From positions 1 through 8,203 of the forward strand of contig CALAYC010000188.1 of assembly GCA_937894935.1 (NCBI GenBank): a DNA stretch of 8,203 nt, given 5' to 3'. The position numbers were made by a program, and so were the translations under genes. This document shows positions 5,685 to 8,203 of this stretch, one piece after another (within the stretch, counting starts at the first letter, position 1; the number at the start of each line of letters is the position of its first letter). This DNA is from an uncultured Verrucomicrobiota bacterium (lineage in GTDB: Bacteria > Verrucomicrobiota > Verrucomicrobiia > Limisphaerales > JADLHS01). Below the pieces are notes generated by a model that made no database searches, was not told the DNA's origin, and worked only from the letters and a program-made list of their open reading frames with translations.

Positions 5685-7482
5685 TTTGCGTGCCCGCCGC
5701 AATGGTTTCGGAGAATAGATTCAACACTTCGCCCCGCGCCAGCGATCCAATCAAACGCATCTCTTTCTGGGTGTTTACTACCGGAATGTTCTGCAACTGA
5801 CTCGCCAGCGCGAGATTGAAAACGTCCACGAGCCGTTGATTCGGCGTCACGCATGGTGGCGGTGGACGCATCACATCGCTGGCAATCACCGCCCGCAATT
5901 CAATCCCCGCGCCCAGATGTTCCTTCAAATCATGCAACGCCACCACGCCCACCAGGCGTTTGTTCACATCCACCACCGGCAGGAAATTATTCGTGCTCGT
6001 CAGAAACCGCTTCGCCAGTTCCGGCAACGTAGTCGTCTCCGTCACCGGCGGCACCGGCGCCAACATCACATCGCCGACGGTTTGCGCCGTCGCCGCGCCG
6101 AATCTCGTTGTTTCATCGCCACTCACCAGGCCCTTCTCGCGCAACGGTTCGGTGTAAATCGAATCCTTCTCCAGCCGATTCGCCAACACAATCGCCAGCA
6201 CGCATCCCAACATCAACGGCGGCATCAGCGAATAATCCAACGAAATCTCAAACACCATGATCATCGCGAGAAACGGCGACCGCGTCGTCGCCGCCAAAAC
6301 ACTCGCCATACCCACCAACGCGAAAGAACTCGTCGGAATTTCCGTCGCAAAATCCAGATAATGCAATCCCGCGCCGAACAATCCGCCCAGACTCGCGCCC
6401 AGAAACAACGTCGGCGTAAACACTCCGCCCACCGCTCCCGAACTCACGGTGCAGACCGTCGCGACCAGTTTTGCGCAGAACAATCCCGCGAGATACAGCA
6501 TCGGAATCTCATTCAGCAAAATGCGATTCGTGATGACGTAGCCATTTCCCCACACCCCCGGATAATGAATGGCCAGCAGACCGACCACTAATCCGCCTCC
6601 CGCCATTTTAATGCTGAGCGGCAAAGAGATTGCGTCCACACGCGCCTTTGTCTGGCGCAACATTTTCAGAAATAACGCACCGAACAGTCCGCACCCCGCG
6701 CCCAACACAATGAACCACGGCAATTGCAAAATGCTCGTGAACTCGAACGGCGGAACTTTGTACCACGGCTCGATTCCAAAGAAGCTGCGCGACACCATCG
6801 TCGCAATCACCGAAGAAAAAACCAGCGGCGCAAACAGATTCATCGAGATGTTGCCGAGCACAATCAACGAAGCGAACACCGCCCCCGCAATCGGTGCGTT
6901 ATACGCCGCGGCAATTCCCGACGCGGCTCCGCATCCCACGAGCAACCGCAACCGATACGGTGGCCAGTGCGCCCATTGTCCGAGCTTTGACGCAAGCGTC
7001 GCCGTCATTTGGGTGATACCACCTTCGCGCCCGATCGATGCGCCTGTGCCAATGCTCATCAGCGACGACGCGGCTTGCACCAGTCCGCTGCGCATCGGCA
7101 ATCGCCCATCACCCGCCACCACCACTTCCAGCATATTGGCCGTGCCAGTTCGTCCGATGATTTTCAAACCCCATTGCAGAATCAGACCCGCCGCCAGACC
7201 TCCAATCGTTGGAATCAACACCCGTCCCCACGGACTCATCATCTCCGCCACTTCCACCGGATCACCTGGCTGTCGTAAGAAGAACAATTTGACCGCCTCG
7301 ATCGCGTGAAAGAAAAACAGATTGACCAACCCTCCGAGCACCCCGACCACACCGGCAAGAACCAGGTGCAGCGCCTCCTCACGTAAAATCAGCTTTTCGC
7401 GGAACTGAATTGCCGCCCGCCAGTGTCGCCGGAGAACCTGCTCTACTTTCCGCAGAAAGCTGTTAAACCGGGACGATTCCAC
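5674..7482 (-). CDS. CLC-family anion channel/transporter with C-terminal CBS pair
   Basis: A 602-residue inner-membrane CLC protein, expected to be a dimer with one pore per subunit. The membrane part is about residues 35-440. It has 'GTGASIGREGG' with the gating (external) glutamate E153, 'GAASGIAAAYNAPIAGAVF' (187-203), 'GAVGGVFTPTLF' (349-360) matching the GGxFxP motif, and Y443 aligning with the ion-coordinating tyrosine of E. coli ClcA. Two CBS domains follow (about 468-523 and 533-592), usually nucleotide-binding regulatory units. Two features are odd. The filter motif GSGIP is replaced by 'RTGTA' at 111-115, and the positions of ClcA E202/E203 are L206/I207, so the internal proton glutamate is missing. 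Chloride, fluoride or another anion is possible, by channel or exchange. The start is GTG 7482, with an in-frame stop 12 nt upstream and no good Shine-Dalgarno. Confidence 0.92.
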   Translation of the reverse strand: MESSRFNSFLRKVEQVLRRHWRAAIQFREKLILREEALHLVLAGVVGVLGGLVNLFFFHAIEAVKLFFLRQPGDPVEVAEMMSPWGRVLIPTIGGLAAGLILQWGLKIIGRTGTANMLEVVVAGDGRLPMRSGLVQAASSLMSIGTGASIGREGGITQMTATLASKLGQWAHWPPYRLRLLVGCGAASGIAAAYNAPIAGAVFASLIVLGNISMNLFAPLVFSSVIATMVSRSFFGIEPWYKVPPFEFTSILQLPWFIVLGAGCGLFGALFLKMLRQTKARVDAISLPLSIKMAGGGLVVGLLAIHYPGVWGNGYVITNRILLNEIPMLYLAGLFCAKLVATVCTVSSGAVGGVFTPTLFLGASLGGLFGAGLHYLDFATEIPTSSFALVGMASVLAATTRSPFLAMIMVFEISLDYSLMPPLMLGCVLAIVLANRLEKDSIYTEPLREKGLVSGDETTRFGAATAQTVGDVMLAPVPPVTETTTLPELAKRFLTSTNNFLPVVDVNKRLVGVVALHDLKEHLGAGIELRAVIASDVMRPPPPCVTPNQRLVDVFNLALASQLQNIPVVNTQKEMRLIGSLARGEVLNLFSETIAAGTQSHA

Positions 7483-7622
7483 GCCGCCAATTTACGCCAC
7501 CCCGCCAAGTTGACGAGTCTGGAATTTCCCGCGCACTCCCCCCGGCATCCGCGCCCGCCTCCGCGTTGAAACGCACTTCTGGAATCGGTGATAGTGAGGA
7601 TCAGGCAGGAAGCCTGTACCCC
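7483..7622. other. Spacer between Res and CLC genes
   Basis: This 140-bp spacer must hold the end of the res transcript and any promoter for CLC, both on the minus strand. No clear sigma70 promoter is visible. Two direct copies of CCGCCAA (7484-7490 and 7502-7508), 18 bp apart in register, lie just upstream of the CLC start and could be an operator or chance. A small hairpin lies just after the res stop. Confidence 0.5.
7602..7616. repeat. Small hairpin after the res stop
   Basis: CAGGC (7602-7606) pairs with GCCTG (7612-7616) around a 5-base loop, 6 bp downstream of the res stop on the minus strand. The stem is short and no T-run follows, so it is a poor intrinsic terminator. It may instead be a copy of a dispersed REP-like palindrome. 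Confidence 0.4.
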
Positions 7623-8203
7623 TTAATTGGCCGCATACTTCATTGCCAGTCCGTCCAGCGTCATGTTCTCGGCAATCGCATCGTGTGGGATCAGCACGTA
7701 TTGCCACCTTTTACCGCCGTATGTCGCAGCGTGACCGCTGGCGTGCTTGCACCATTTCACGGCGGCATCTTTTTTGGCAATGACTTCAGAATCGGTCAGT
7801 TCATTCTTGGCCTTCGGCTCAAGCATGTAGATTACATCGCTTGCCTCTGCGACAAAATCCGGTTGATATTCGAGATGGTCAGAACCTGATTTGTAGAAAA
7901 TTTGAAACTGTCCTTTGGCGGGCTTGAACCACTTGGATGCCTCACGTTCCAGAATGACTGACAACTTACGCTCGGCGTCTGATTGAAATTTCTGCACCGG
8001 GTAGAGGCATCGTTTGAAGCCTCCGAATAGAAACTTCGCCATGTTGCTCTTGTCTTCGAGTGGCTGACGGAAATCCAATACCGGTTCGTCAGCAGAGGCG
8101 GTGTAGGCACTTCGTTTCAATTCTGAATACCCCTTGCTGATCTTAACCTCATAGCCCGTGGCATTTTCCCAATAGTGTTCCTGCATCTGCGCGTGGACAA
8201 AAC
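7623..8203 (-). CDS. res: Type III restriction endonuclease Res subunit, C-terminal part
   Basis: This is the 3' end of a larger gene. The frame is open through the right edge, where it reads 'FVHAQ' before the methionine at 8186, so that methionine is internal. About 193 residues are visible, ending in TAA. The region matches the C-terminal endonuclease end of type III Res proteins: 'MQEHYWENATGYEVKISKG', 'VQKFQSDAERKLSVILER', 'KWFKPAKGQFQIFY', then the PD-(D/E)XK-like pair 'YQPDF' and 'LEPKAK', and 'AAVKWCKHA...GGKRWQYVLIPHDAI' near the end. In these systems Res uses ATP-dependent helicase motors with Mod to cut unmethylated DNA in defence against phage. The motor domains and any mod gene would lie beyond the right edge. 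The visible nuclease motif looks intact. A related DEAD/DEAH helicase-nuclease is the alternative. Confidence 0.87.
   Translation of the reverse strand, partial: FVHAQMQEHYWENATGYEVKISKGYSELKRSAYTASADEPVLDFRQPLEDKSNMAKFLFGGFKRCLYPVQKFQSDAERKLSVILEREASKWFKPAKGQFQIFYKSGSDHLEYQPDFVAEASDVIYMLEPKAKNELTDSEVIAKKDAAVKWCKHASGHAATYGGKRWQYVLIPHDAIAENMTLDGLAMKYAAN

Noticed and set aside
5836..6591. Plus-strand 251-codon frame, and another at 6569-7309
   Set aside because: Both are antisense shadows of the CLC gene with low-complexity Arg/His/Gln or Pro/Asn-rich composition.
1..8203. CRISPR array, tRNA, rRNA or riboswitch
   Set aside because: No regularly spaced repeats, no cloverleaf with conserved T-loop bases, and no rRNA or known riboswitch core were seen in the short intergenic regions.

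Overview
The window is about 8.2 kb of moderately GC-rich bacterial chromosome. Every host gene in it reads on the minus strand. Only the transposase of an inserted IS element reads on the plus strand. The gene set suggests a Verrucomicrobiota-type organism, possibly of the Pedosphaera/Limisphaerales kind. The clues are a histidine kinase with a long exported N-terminus of repeated OB-like modules, a secreted GH16 enzyme ending in a small beta-rich module with a terminal 'RRFYAVRVN' motif, a CLC protein with CBS domains, and the near absence of strong Shine-Dalgarno sites before the genes. This placement is inferred from family resemblance; there is no rRNA or other marker gene in the window.

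In minus-strand transcription order (right to left) the window holds: (1) the 3' end of a type III restriction endonuclease Res subunit, running off the right edge; (2) a 140-bp spacer; (3) a complete CLC-family anion channel/transporter with two C-terminal CBS domains; (4) an intact 865-bp IS5-superfamily element in opposite orientation, with perfect 16-bp inverted repeats, a CTAG target duplication and a transposase split by a -1 frameshift; (5) a secreted GH16 beta-glucanase (laminarinase type); (6) a membrane histidine kinase; (7) a NarL/FixJ response regulator whose start overlaps the kinase stop by 4 bp; (8) 147 bp with no recognisable gene.

The GH16, kinase and regulator genes look like one transcription unit. 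A reasonable model is that extracellular or periplasmic cues are read by the OB-like modules of the kinase and passed by phosphotransfer to the LuxR-type regulator, with the beta-glucanase as a co-transcribed output or partner. The ligand and the targets are unknown. The IS sits in the intergenic gap between the CLC stop and the GH16 start. It breaks no gene but may have changed GH16 transcription.

I found no clearly new system. The observations most worth a second look are the four-module sensor region of the kinase, the CLC protein that keeps the gating glutamate but lacks the canonical filter motif and the internal proton glutamates, and the candidate programmed frameshift in the transposase.
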